DNA from: a virus
Direction: 5' to 3' (one strand)
IMG/VR virus record: IMGVR_UViG_3300046777_000648
Coordinates: 1-32,133 of that record
Length of the DNA stretch: 32,133 nt
The position numbers and the translations under genes were made by a program. This document shows positions 20,284-28,065 of the stretch, piece by piece; within the stretch, counting starts at the first letter, position 1; each line of letters starts with the position of its first letter. A model generated the notes under the pieces. That model made no database searches. It was given only the letters and a program-made list of their open reading frames with translations, and was not told the origin of the DNA.

Positions 20284-21413
20284 CAGACCTCGATTCCTGG
20301 CAGATACACTGTCTTGCCGTTTATTTTTCGAGCAGTCAGTGGCTGCTTTCTATTCTTTGCATTCTTGTTGTAGCTGCAATGCACCCAACCGGAATCTGGT
20401 CCCTGCTTGGCGTTGTAGAATTCTAGGATGACTTGATCGAAGTCAATATTGTCGCGGATCCACTTGGCGAGCTCTGGATTAGGAACTCCCTCAATCTCAA
20501 AATCCACTGCCTGTCCGTTACAGTGCTGTGACTTCGAAGAACCACCAACTGCCTTATTCAAGGCTGGTCCTCTGTATCCAGAGTTGATTGTTGGTTTCTG
20601 ACCGTAGTGAGCCATGACCTTCTCGAGGACGTTTTCACAAACTGCCTTGAGGTTTTCCATATGCTCGACGGAAGGAGTATTCTTGATGCCGAGACGGATG
20701 GCAGTTTCTGACCAAAGTAAATCCTTAAGGCTGAAGTTGGGGGAAAGCATGATTCCCTTGTTCTCAACCTTTGTTTCGATAACTGGCGCAGGTGCTGCTG
20801 CCTCTTTCAACCAGCTGTAATACAGTTTGGTTTTCTGGGTGCGGTCTTGCAGACCATGAGTGCCGCCGTTGACCTTTTTGGTCACTGCGAGAATCACCGC
20901 ATCTGTGACTCCATGATCGCAGAGTGCCCAAAGCTTATTGCGGTTGAAGAAAAACATAGCCGACTCGAATGCATAGTTAGATGCAACTAGATCTGGGTTG
21001 TCCATAATCACTGCATTGTTTACGGCATCCGAGAAGGCTTGGTAGTTATCTTTGCCGGTCAGCTGAATAGCACCACGCCCACGATACTTCCAGCCATGAC
21101 CCGAAGCCTCATCACCATTACCCATTCTATTTGCATAGACTCGGTTGGCGATCTTTTCCGGGTTGCGCTGATATTTGATAGCTTGTTCTTTGTTGAAGTA
21201 TTTTCCAAAGGTGTTTAGCAGACCATCAGCACCGTAGTTTAGATTCTCAGCAAAAATCTTGAAGTTGCCAGTCTCGTGTGCGCACTGTCCGAAGAAATGC
21301 GCTGCACGTTCCGGTGTTAACTTGTAGAACTTGGCTGCGGCTTTGAGAGTATTCTTTCCCCAAACTCCGTCAGCTTCTATACCACACTTTTGCTGAAGAT
21401 TCTTGATGCTCAC
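20283..21413 (-). CDS. Bifunctional endolysin: GH19 glycosidase plus M15 peptidase
   Basis: A 376-residue lysin. Residues 1-30 look like a small peptidoglycan-binding segment. Residues 35-205 are a GH19 lysozyme-like domain with the acid pair E47 (AHETGN) and E56 (AENLNYG), and YRGRGAIQLTGKDNY near 110-124. A Pro/Ala linker (205-215) leads to a zinc D-Ala-D-Ala peptidase domain of M15 type with H297, D304 (SQHCNGQAVD) and H345 (WVHCSY). It would cut both glycan and peptide bonds. The start is GTG 21413, coupled to the holin stop by GTGA. No signal peptide, so export depends on the holin. Confidence 0.95.
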   Translation of the reverse strand: MSIKNLQQKCGIEADGVWGKNTLKAAAKFYKLTPERAAHFFGQCAHETGNFKIFAENLNYGADGLLNTFGKYFNKEQAIKYQRNPEKIANRVYANRMGNGDEASGHGWKYRGRGAIQLTGKDNYQAFSDAVNNAVIMDNPDLVASNYAFESAMFFFNRNKLWALCDHGVTDAVILAVTKKVNGGTHGLQDRTQKTKLYYSWLKEAAAPAPVIETKVENKGIMLSPNFSLKDLLWSETAIRLGIKNTPSVEHMENLKAVCENVLEKVMAHYGQKPTINSGYRGPALNKAVGGSSKSQHCNGQAVDFEIEGVPNPELAKWIRDNIDFDQVILEFYNAKQGPDSGWVHCSYNKNAKNRKQPLTARKINGKTVYLPGIEV

Positions 21414-21694
21414 GCTATCTCATCCTCGGGTGGCTTTGGCTCTTCTTCTTTCTTGGTATCTGATTTGCTGCTAAGCATAATACCAGAAAGAATACCAGTG
21501 AGGAAGGTAGCGATTGGGTTGATCAGCTTAAAGAACTCCGCGTCATTCGGAGCCTGAACACCGATCGGCTGCGTAACGAAGATCAACGAGTACAGGATTA
21601 CAAATACAATACCCGAAAGCGTAAGTGCTAGACAAACTCCGATGATAAATCGCAGTCTAGCCATCAATTCATCTGACGTATATCTCTGACTCAT
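21410..21694 (-). CDS. Holin candidate, two membrane helices
   Basis: A 94-residue protein with two clear membrane spans (about 15-40, LRFIIGVCLALTLSGIVFVILYSLIF, and 58-75, LINPIATFLTGILSGIMLS), a short polar loop between them, and an acidic Pro-rich tail. Small size, two spans and position directly before the endolysin (GTGA overlap) are typical of class II holins. I recall close relatives in T4-like marine phages, unannotated. ATG 21694 has AAAGGAG 8 nt upstream; an earlier TTG does not. The call as holin is inference from topology and place. Confidence 0.78.
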   Translation of the reverse strand: MSQRYTSDELMARLRFIIGVCLALTLSGIVFVILYSLIFVTQPIGVQAPNDAEFFKLINPIATFLTGILSGIMLSSKSDTKKEEEPKPPEDEIA

Positions 21695-21696
21695 AT

Positions 21697-21927
21697 TCAA
21701 ATCTCCTTTAGAATCGTATCTTGCTCGATCAATTGATCTTCGGTTACAGGCGGTTCTTTGGGCTCAGGTGCACCAATCAAATTCTGGCTACAATCATTTT
21801 CGAGGTAGCACAAAGGCGGATTACACTCAGGCTTTTTGAAATTTGCTGGATCTTGGCAGGGATATCTATAGTGTCCTTCGCAAGCAGTCATCAGAAGCAT
21901 AGCAACACTAATTGCTAGTGTTCTCAT
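21697..21927 (-). CDS. Small phage lipoprotein
   Basis: A 76-residue lipoprotein: signal peptide with lipobox LMTAC (C16), followed by a Cys-rich mature part (EGHYRYPCQDP, PECNPPLCY) with four further Cys. It resembles a small lipoprotein conserved in cyanophages and pelagiphages next to the holin gene. The role is unknown; it may occupy the outer or inner membrane before lysis. ATG 21927 is chosen because AAGGA is 6 nt upstream. It overlaps no gene and lies 2 nt before the holin start. Confidence 0.85.
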   Translation of the reverse strand: MRTLAISVAMLLMTACEGHYRYPCQDPANFKKPECNPPLCYLENDCSQNLIGAPEPKEPPVTEDQLIEQDTILKEI

Positions 21928-21938
21928 TTTCTTTCCTT

Positions 21939-22127
21939 TCATTTAGCCTTAGTTGTTTCCAAATACTCTTTGAATTTCATTCTCTTTTTGGTTGGGTTTC
22001 TGCGCACCATATTTACACTTTTGGCGACAGGAGGCAGATCAGGTGGAAGCCCAGCGATGCCTGACGCAGTGGTCATGACCGAGCCGGTTCCAACAGTCAT
22101 TTCGTTTTCGTGTAATTCTTTTGACAT
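21939..22127 (-). CDS. Small conserved phage protein, 62 aa
   Basis: A short protein with a Gly/Ser/Thr-rich core (VGTGSVMTTASGIAGLPPD), LPPVAKS and a basic C-terminus (RRNPTKKRMKF). The motif GIAGLPPDLPPVA resembles a small protein that occurs in other T4-like phages near structural and lysis genes; I recall no function. AAGGA lies 8 nt before the ATG. Likely unstructured alone. Confidence 0.75.
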   Translation of the reverse strand: MSKELHENEMTVGTGSVMTTASGIAGLPPDLPPVAKSVNMVRRNPTKKRMKFKEYLETTKAK

Positions 22128-22167
22128 GTATTGGTTCCTTGGGTATAATCACTGTGTGGTGTTTGAG

Positions 22168-22554
22168 TTATAGTCTTCTTAGAATATCTGCAATATACAT
22201 GTCAATAGGGTATTCACTAGAGTAGATATCCTTACCGTTGATTCCCTTCACTATATTCGGCATTGTATTTAAGAATACCAAAAACGTTTTGAGGCTGGGA
22301 TAGTCTTGTTCGTCTATCTTCAAGAACAAGAGTCTAGTTCCAGCCTCAACACCAAAAGCGTTGTACATGATGTTTATATGGTTGAGGATCAGATTTTCTC
22401 TGAGCTCACCAGTTGTTCTGTATCTTTGCAGGAGACGCTTGATATAACGGAAGGTCTTGAAGTCTTCTGAGAATTCGCTTTTGATATAGTTTATCTTATC
22501 ATAAGCTTTTATCGCATAGAAGATCTCGTTTTCATAACTTAGATTATCAAACAT
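22168..22554 (-). CDS. Conserved helical phage protein (DUF7207-like)
   Basis: A 128-residue, largely helical protein. The central part (LRENLILNHINIMYNAFG, then GTRLLFLKIDEQDYPSLKTF and LVFLNTMP) matches a small family seen in many T4-like phages, which I recall as DUF7207. No catalytic motif is visible. The ATG follows the stop of the previous gene by 3 nt. It is encoded at the end of the structural-like block, before the lysis genes, so it could be a virion or assembly factor. Confidence 0.82.
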   Translation of the reverse strand: MFDNLSYENEIFYAIKAYDKINYIKSEFSEDFKTFRYIKRLLQRYRTTGELRENLILNHINIMYNAFGVEAGTRLLFLKIDEQDYPSLKTFLVFLNTMPNIVKGINGKDIYSSEYPIDMYIADILRRL

Positions 22555-22557
22555 ATC

Positions 22558-23037
22558 TCACGTATATTCGTTATCGTTTCCGCTGTCGTCGTCGCGTCTT
22601 GCTGGTGGAATCCAAGGCTTCTGCTCTAGCTCGCCTTCTAGTTCATCCTCTTCAGAGGCAAACTTTTCCATGTCTACCAGATCATTTAGTTCATCTTCAT
22701 TTACAATTTGCGCATAGCCTTCGATCAGGCTGTCGCCGTTTTCATTGTGGCAGACGTACAGGTAGTATCCAGAATCGCCGATGGTATAGACGGTTTCTGC
22801 TTCTGCACTTAGGGTAGGAATCTCATAACCAGCTGGCAAAAGAATCCCGAATCTTTCTAGAGTACCGCGCACGGTATTCATAAAGATTGCGCTATTCAGG
22901 AAAGGAGTTGCGGTTACTTCGTCCAGAGAATCATTGAGAGCTTCTAGATTCTGAAGTGCTAGTTCTGGGTTGATATCCAGAACTAGCTCCTCTTGCTCGG
23001 AGAGATACTCAGCAAATTTAAGAAGGTTTCTGCTCAT
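22558..23037 (-). CDS. Hypothetical acidic phage protein, 159 aa
   Basis: An acidic protein with a helical N-terminal half (about 5-60), a beta-like middle (TVYTIGDSGYYLYVCHNENG) and a very acidic tail that ends in PPARRDDDSGNDNEY. No family is recognised. ATG 23037 is chosen because GGAG lies 6 nt upstream; it overlaps the upstream gene by 20 nt. Position within the run of structural-like genes suggests a virion or assembly role, but the sequence itself does not show one. Confidence 0.75.
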   Translation of the reverse strand: MSRNLLKFAEYLSEQEELVLDINPELALQNLEALNDSLDEVTATPFLNSAIFMNTVRGTLERFGILLPAGYEIPTLSAEAETVYTIGDSGYYLYVCHNENGDSLIEGYAQIVNEDELNDLVDMEKFASEEDELEGELEQKPWIPPARRDDDSGNDNEYT

Positions 23038-23446
23038 CGGATTCTCCATCAGCATGTACAGCGGGCGAAGGCGATCCCTTAGCTTCTAGGGAAGGCTTCG
23101 AGTTGAACTTATTCTTCATGCCCTTGTACTTAGCTAGCACTTTTTTGACTCTAGAATTTTGGGTGTCCGACTTCTCTTTTTCCTCAGAGAATCTGACTGA
23201 TTCTTCTAGCTCACTGTGCAGATAATTAGCAGCAGTGGAGATATAGTCTTCAGCCAGAGTAATCTTAGACTGAACCCACTCAGGTAGATCCGTTGTGGGT
23301 TCTAGCTTTTCTAGAATCTCTTCAGCATTACGAATAATGCTGCGCAGCTGAGACATTGCCATGTCTCCTTCGAAGCCATACTCGCCTTCGTCTTCTTTGG
23401 ACTTGGCGGCAATCTTTTCTTTAAGGATTCTTTTAAGCTGGGACAT
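23018..23446 (-). CDS. Conserved phage protein, 142 aa
   Basis: Starts with a basic helix (MSQLKRILKEKIAAKSK), followed by a conserved block EGDMAMSQLRSIIRNAEEI and LPEWVQSKITLAEDYISTAA that I recall from many T4-like phage genomes, usually at the edge of larger structural-like proteins. The C-terminus is disordered, Lys/Ser/Pro-rich. ATG 23446 comes one base after the stop of the upstream gene. No function is assigned. The conserved helix pair suggests a protein-contact module. Confidence 0.8.
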   Translation of the reverse strand: MSQLKRILKEKIAAKSKEDEGEYGFEGDMAMSQLRSIIRNAEEILEKLEPTTDLPEWVQSKITLAEDYISTAANYLHSELEESVRFSEEKEKSDTQNSRVKKVLAKYKGMKNKFNSKPSLEAKGSPSPAVHADGESDEQKPS

Positions 23447-23447
23447 T

Positions 23448-24926
23448 TTACTTCTTCTTAGCAGCTGACTTGATTCTTGCCTTGACGACGTCGCCATAGG
23501 TAATCTTGTTTGGATTGCCGTGGTGAGCAGCTAGTGCCTTTTCCTTGGCAGTCTTTGGAGTGCTACCTTCGTGGCTAGACTCCTCAACCTGCTCTACTTC
23601 TTCAACTGTATAACCAGACTTCCCTTTCTTCAAAGGCTTGACTTTCTTGTTCTTTCTGTCATACCAATCTGGTACGTTTCCTTCGTCATCACCATGGAAG
23701 GTATAAACGTGGATGGCGTGACCGAACTTCTTTATATGAGAATCAACTGCCTTTGCGAACTGCGGAGAAACACCATGCTTACTGTAAACAGGCTTCACTT
23801 CCTTCTTCCAGTGATCGTATGAACCATCGGGATTTCCCTTGTTAAGGATTGCCTTACCAAGCGAACCCTCTTCAACCTGCTCAACTCCTTCCTTCACAGA
23901 CGCGTCAGCAGAGATATGAATCTCATGATGACCGCCCTTGTAGTTCGAAACTGGCTTAATTTCCTTAGTGTGCAGAGTAAGCCCACCCTTTGAGCTCTTT
24001 GAGTTCTTGTAGTCTTCTGCTGAACGATTGTGCACATGTCCAGATTCTTTGTGGATATTGTCGACTACGTTGACTGACGAGAACTTATCGCTGCCCTTTG
24101 CCTGAATAGTTGCGCTTCCATCAGCGTTGTACTTAGCTTTAGAGTACTTCTTGAACATAGAAGCCATTTTCTTGGCATGCTCGTGGGCTTTGCTTGACTT
24201 ATCGTAAGACTCTTCGATCTGCTCGACTTCTTCTTTCCACACTTGCTTCTTATTAACTACTGTGTGAATCTCATCCTCTGCAGGATCCAAAGGCTTTTTA
24301 TGAAGATGCAGCATGTCACCTTCAATCTTATTAATCTTGAATCCGTGTGTTTCCATTCCTTGATGCTTGTGGCTGACAGTATCGCCGACCTTATAATCAT
24401 CGTGTTTCTTTTCTTCATTGGCAAGCTTACGAGCAGCCTGCTGAATGCCCAAGCTTCTCTTGCCCATCTTCATCAGCTTCGAGCGCAGGCTTCCTGTTCC
24501 CGGAGTCATGGCGCCAGCTTTCATGGCAGTGTTTACTGCATCATCATTTGCTTTCCCAATATAGGAAGCCAGGGTTGTTTTTCTTAGCTCTGAAAGGGTC
24601 TTCTTGGACATTTCCGATTCCTCTGACATTGTGGGCTTCACAAAATAATGGACGTTCTTTTGACCAGTAGTTGGGTGGGTGAAGAAGCTCTTCTTGGCAT
24701 GCGCAAAGGCATCAGCCTTAGAATCGAAATGATTCTTCGGTGGCTTGATCATAGGAGAAGCTTCTTCCTTGACCTCTGGCTTCTTAGGCAAATACTTACC
24801 GCCAGTTCTCTTGTGAAAGTCTGCTAGCCACTCGTCGTGCTTTTTGACGGTAGAGTCGAGATTGTCAATGACTTTCTTGACGCTTGGATTTTTAGCGAAT
24901 CTTTGCGATAGCTTATCGTTTGACAT
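23448..24926 (-). CDS. Large basic structural-like protein with EEVEQxEE repeats
   Basis: A 492-residue basic, low-complexity protein. It carries three copies of a VEQ(I/V)EE motif (EEVEQIEES at 232-240, EGVEQVEEG at 346-354, EEVEQVEES at 442-450) that separate Lys/His-rich segments, and a segment SKKTLSELRKTTLASYIGKA (107-126) similar to a module found in virion-associated proteins of other T4-like phages. The spacing is compatible with cleavage by a prohead protease of T4 gp21 type, which prefers (I/L)xE sites. It is read through a TAATG overlap from the 338-residue gene. The virion role is inferred. Confidence 0.78.
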   Translation of the reverse strand: MSNDKLSQRFAKNPSVKKVIDNLDSTVKKHDEWLADFHKRTGGKYLPKKPEVKEEASPMIKPPKNHFDSKADAFAHAKKSFFTHPTTGQKNVHYFVKPTMSEESEMSKKTLSELRKTTLASYIGKANDDAVNTAMKAGAMTPGTGSLRSKLMKMGKRSLGIQQAARKLANEEKKHDDYKVGDTVSHKHQGMETHGFKINKIEGDMLHLHKKPLDPAEDEIHTVVNKKQVWKEEVEQIEESYDKSSKAHEHAKKMASMFKKYSKAKYNADGSATIQAKGSDKFSSVNVVDNIHKESGHVHNRSAEDYKNSKSSKGGLTLHTKEIKPVSNYKGGHHEIHISADASVKEGVEQVEEGSLGKAILNKGNPDGSYDHWKKEVKPVYSKHGVSPQFAKAVDSHIKKFGHAIHVYTFHGDDEGNVPDWYDRKNKKVKPLKKGKSGYTVEEVEQVEESSHEGSTPKTAKEKALAAHHGNPNKITYGDVVKARIKSAAKKK

Positions 24927-25942
24927 TATTGTTTTCTCTTTTTGCTGTAGTAAGCACCGAGTGCCATGTCAATTCGTTCTTTCTTGGACTTGCCTGAGAA
25001 TCTTGGATCGTCTGATCTTACAAAGTCTTGGATCCACTTTGAAGGAGTATCGTACTTTGATAGTCGCTCTTCAATGTTCTCAACTTCTTCTTTACGCATG
25101 GCGCGAATTTCCTCGCCGGTCTTTCCGCCATACTTCTTCATCGAAGAGTTCATTTGCTTTTGCTTGTCAACTTTATCTTTTACCTTTTGGCGAAGCTTTG
25201 CGTCAGCCTTTAGCATCCAGCCAGCTTCTTCGCCTCTTAGTTTGACGCCCATCTGAGGCTTCTTCTTGCCTTCCTTATGCGCCATGTACTCAAAGTAGTC
25301 ACGACCCTTAGAAACTGGAGTCTGGTGTCTGCCCTTGTCTGCAGCTAGGCTGAGGTTGGCTGAGTATTCAGATCTTGGGCTGCGCTCCTCACTATACTGG
25401 TTGCGTCCGCCGCCAATGTGTAGGCTGTGGTGAACGTCTAGTAGATCGTCGTGATCGCTATCTTCTGGATCCGCAGTAGGAACGTCGTGCTTTTCTTTGG
25501 CTTTTCTTGCAGCACGAGAAATAGCAGCTAGACGTTGAGAGGTTGTCAGAGGACCAGTTCTCTTTGGCTTTGGAGCAGCAGGCTCTCTCTTGACAACTGG
25601 CTTGGAAGTATCTTTAGCAGCAACAGAAGTAGATGCTTTCTTGGCAGCTTGTACCTTTGAGTGCTGTTCTGGACTTAGTGGAACGATAGTGTCGCGTGGA
25701 CCAGCAGCCTTTTCACCACCAATTTCTCCAACCTTGGTACCAGTGGTAGCACCATAGGCTTTCAGAGACATCTTCTCTCTAGCCGCAGCCTTTACACGAG
25801 CCTGCGCAGTTTGCGCACTCTTGGACTTGGCGACAGAAGTCGTCAAGTGGGCAGGCATATCGTTAGGAGCATTTTTCTGATACCAAGCTTTCTGGTGAGA
25901 AATGCTCATCTTATGGAGAAGTTTTGGAGGTTGTACTGCCAT
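24926..25942 (-). CDS. Basic structural-like protein, 338 aa
   Basis: A basic, Lys/Ala/Ser-rich, mostly disordered protein. The C-terminal 45 residues are conserved in T4-like phages in my memory (WIQDFVRSDDPRF, GKSKKERIDMALGAYYSKK). Just before them is EEVENIEER (285-293), the same type of acidic motif as the repeats in the next gene. A basic low-complexity body with one ordered end suggests an internal head protein or scaffold component, packed with DNA. AGGA precedes the ATG by 7 nt. It follows the Dps gene by 9 nt. Confidence 0.75.
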   Translation of the reverse strand: MAVQPPKLLHKMSISHQKAWYQKNAPNDMPAHLTTSVAKSKSAQTAQARVKAAAREKMSLKAYGATTGTKVGEIGGEKAAGPRDTIVPLSPEQHSKVQAAKKASTSVAAKDTSKPVVKREPAAPKPKRTGPLTTSQRLAAISRAARKAKEKHDVPTADPEDSDHDDLLDVHHSLHIGGGRNQYSEERSPRSEYSANLSLAADKGRHQTPVSKGRDYFEYMAHKEGKKKPQMGVKLRGEEAGWMLKADAKLRQKVKDKVDKQKQMNSSMKKYGGKTGEEIRAMRKEEVENIEERLSKYDTPSKWIQDFVRSDDPRFSGKSKKERIDMALGAYYSKKRKQ

Positions 25943-25951
25943 TTTATGTTC

Positions 25952-26479
25952 CTACTTTAAGAAAGACTCCAGCATCCAGTTAAGTTTTCTGCTTTCTGCG
26001 ATCATTTCATCTAGGAAGTTCGCAAGGTCAGAATAACCGGAAGCTTCTGCTGCTCGGCGGGCTGCTTTCAGCCCAACTAGAATAATTTGATTGTCTGCCT
26101 TGAGCGTGTTAAACATTGCCTTAACATCGTCCGGCTTACTATTTAGTTCTTTGAGGTCTGCTGCGTTGATTAGTTGAGATAGTGAACTTGGAGCATAGTC
26201 ACCGAACTGACGGATGTACTCTGCCAGAGGATCAAGTCTCTCGAACGCAGTAGTGTAGACCTTCGAGAAAAACTCATGGTGCTCGGCGAAGTTAATACCT
26301 TCGACGTTCCAGTGGAAACTGTGAGCCTTGAAGTAGAACACCATAGTATCTGCAAGCACTGCAGTCAGCTGCTTGATCAGCGCGGCATCCTGCGGCTCTA
26401 CTGCCTCCACGATTTCCGTGGACTCGGAGAGCTTCTTTTCAATTAGTTTCTGTTTCACTTTGTTCCTATCAATAATCAT
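25952..26479 (-). CDS. Dps-like ferritin
   Basis: A 175-residue Dps/ferritin-fold protein. The ferroxidase pattern is present: H56 (FHWNVEGINF), H68 (HHEFF), and D83/E87 (ERLDPLAEYI), spaced as in Dps. The Asp expected four residues after the second His is Ser here (S72). The N-terminal 30 residues are basic-to-acidic and may bind DNA. Dps proteins oxidise Fe(II) with peroxide and coat DNA. Start ATG 26479 follows the upstream stop directly (TAATATG). Sitting among structural-like genes, it may be packaged or protect DNA late in infection; that is inferred. Confidence 0.88.
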   Translation of the reverse strand: MIIDRNKVKQKLIEKKLSESTEIVEAVEPQDAALIKQLTAVLADTMVFYFKAHSFHWNVEGINFAEHHEFFSKVYTTAFERLDPLAEYIRQFGDYAPSSLSQLINAADLKELNSKPDDVKAMFNTLKADNQIILVGLKAARRAAEASGYSDLANFLDEMIAESRKLNWMLESFLK

Positions 26480-26480
26480 A

Positions 26481-28037
26481 TTAGCAATCCCATGCACGAC
26501 GCGACCAGTAGTTTGCCTTGGTCTTGTCAGTGGTGTTACCTTGACCCGAAGAACGCGCACAGTACGACTTCTTGCGGCTAGCAATATGCTTCTTAATGCT
26601 CAGCTTTTTGTCGCCGAAGTTAACCTTCTTGACGTTACCGGTCTCTGGGTCTTTGACAAACACCTTAGACTTCTTAACGTCGCCCTTCATTGGCTTGTTC
26701 AACGGAACTTCTCTACCCTGATACTCAGCTTCATTGATGAACTCTGAGAACTTCTTAACTCCAGTTCCTTCTGTCTGCGTTAGACCGCCGAGGCTATAGC
26801 CACCGGCACCATCAATACGCATGTTCATATTGTTAGCAGGAACTGACTTGCCTTTCTTTCTGGGCTTTGTGTCCAGAACAGCTGGCTTAATGGTATCTTC
26901 TTCCTTTACAGGAACGCAGTTAGGAACCTTTCTGCCGTTCTTCATCTTCATACCAACTGCGGTATAACCCTTCCAGCAGGCATCCTTCAGCTTACCGGTT
27001 GGCTTCTTGACTTCTTCCATAGTCAGACCACGGTCTAGTAGGAACTGCAAGTAAGAAGCAATCTGAACCTGAAAGCCAGATAGTTCTTCTGAACTGGCTT
27101 CCTGTAGGTTGATCGAGTTATCGAACACAAAAGTGTCCTCGAAAATTCTGCTGGCTCTTTCAGCCTCGAGCCACTTCTTGATACGAGTCGACTCGTTCAT
27201 AGGCTTGGAGCGTTCTAGGTTTCTTTCTCTGCTTACCTTGTTGCTCACGGAAACAAGCGTGTACGAGAAATCATAGTCCTCGCCCAAGGTATTCTTTACA
27301 AGATTAATCTTGTCCAGATCGGCTGGAGCGTTGATCAGTAGGTTGCTTTCTGATTCAAGCAGTTCCTTTACCGAGCCTACCAGAATCTGGTCTAGCTGAA
27401 CTTCTACTAGATCGAACCGAGACAGGATATTGTTGATCACATAATCCTTACCACTTCCGGGTGCACCAATAATGACCATAGCTGACTTAGTAGATTCTGA
27501 CATAGTTTTCTTAATCCTGTCGTGTAGATGAGCGCCTAGCTTCTTATCTGAGTAGTGGGAAATGAATTCGTCGCGTTTGCCGGAGGTAACTAGATTCCTT
27601 AGCTTGGATGCAGACATACCCTCTGCACCCTCGGCGTCTGGGTCGCGATGACCAGCCGACTTAACCTCAATCTTCTTGAAGTTGTATTCTTTGCCGTTGT
27701 ACTTATGCAGTAGCTTGTGGAAATCGCCGACTCTATCGTCGCCGACCACCATGGTCACATGAGTGTGACCTTTCTTTTCGAGATGCTTCATAGCATCAAT
27801 CGCGGTATGGATACCTTTATGGGAGGCAATATTAGCACCCGAGAACATCTTCTTCATTGCGCCGACCTTTTCTTCGTGGTGCAATGGATTCTTTTTTCTA
27901 TCTTGGGTGTGGGAAGGGAAAACGTAGTGGCTACCGCCCGACTTCTCAGCGTGGTCTTTGACTGCTGAAACAAGCTTCCCGTGTCCGGCTTCGGATGGAG
28001 GATTAAAACGACCGAACGTGAACGTTGCCTTACTCAT
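26481..28037 (-). CDS. Multi-domain nucleotidylyltransferase / P-loop protein, 518 aa
   Basis: Residues 1-175 are a cytidylyltransferase/NMN-adenylyltransferase-like domain: FTFGRFNPPSEAGHG (6-20, the HIGH-type site) and VVGDDRVGDF with SASKLRN (142-148). Residues 185-310 are a P-loop kinase-like domain (VIIGAPGSGKDYV, 188-200). Two further segments, GKLKDACWKGYTAVGMKMKN (348-367) and a C-terminal Cys/Trp block (YCARSS...RRAWDC, 492-518), are modules that I recall from virion-type proteins of T4-like phages. It is unusual to find them fused. A TAAATA box lies about 30 nt upstream. Confidence 0.85.
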   Translation of the reverse strand: MSKATFTFGRFNPPSEAGHGKLVSAVKDHAEKSGGSHYVFPSHTQDRKKNPLHHEEKVGAMKKMFSGANIASHKGIHTAIDAMKHLEKKGHTHVTMVVGDDRVGDFHKLLHKYNGKEYNFKKIEVKSAGHRDPDAEGAEGMSASKLRNLVTSGKRDEFISHYSDKKLGAHLHDRIKKTMSESTKSAMVIIGAPGSGKDYVINNILSRFDLVEVQLDQILVGSVKELLESESNLLINAPADLDKINLVKNTLGEDYDFSYTLVSVSNKVSRERNLERSKPMNESTRIKKWLEAERASRIFEDTFVFDNSINLQEASSEELSGFQVQIASYLQFLLDRGLTMEEVKKPTGKLKDACWKGYTAVGMKMKNGRKVPNCVPVKEEDTIKPAVLDTKPRKKGKSVPANNMNMRIDGAGGYSLGGLTQTEGTGVKKFSEFINEAEYQGREVPLNKPMKGDVKKSKVFVKDPETGNVKKVNFGDKKLSIKKHIASRKKSYCARSSGQGNTTDKTKANYWSRRAWDC

Positions 28038-28065
28038 AATACCACTCTGTGGGTAATAGTTAATG

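Noticed and set aside
22128-22167. Promoter in the gap upstream of the small 62-residue gene
   Set aside because: A TTATAC-like sequence is present, but I found no convincing -35 box or late box at the right distance.
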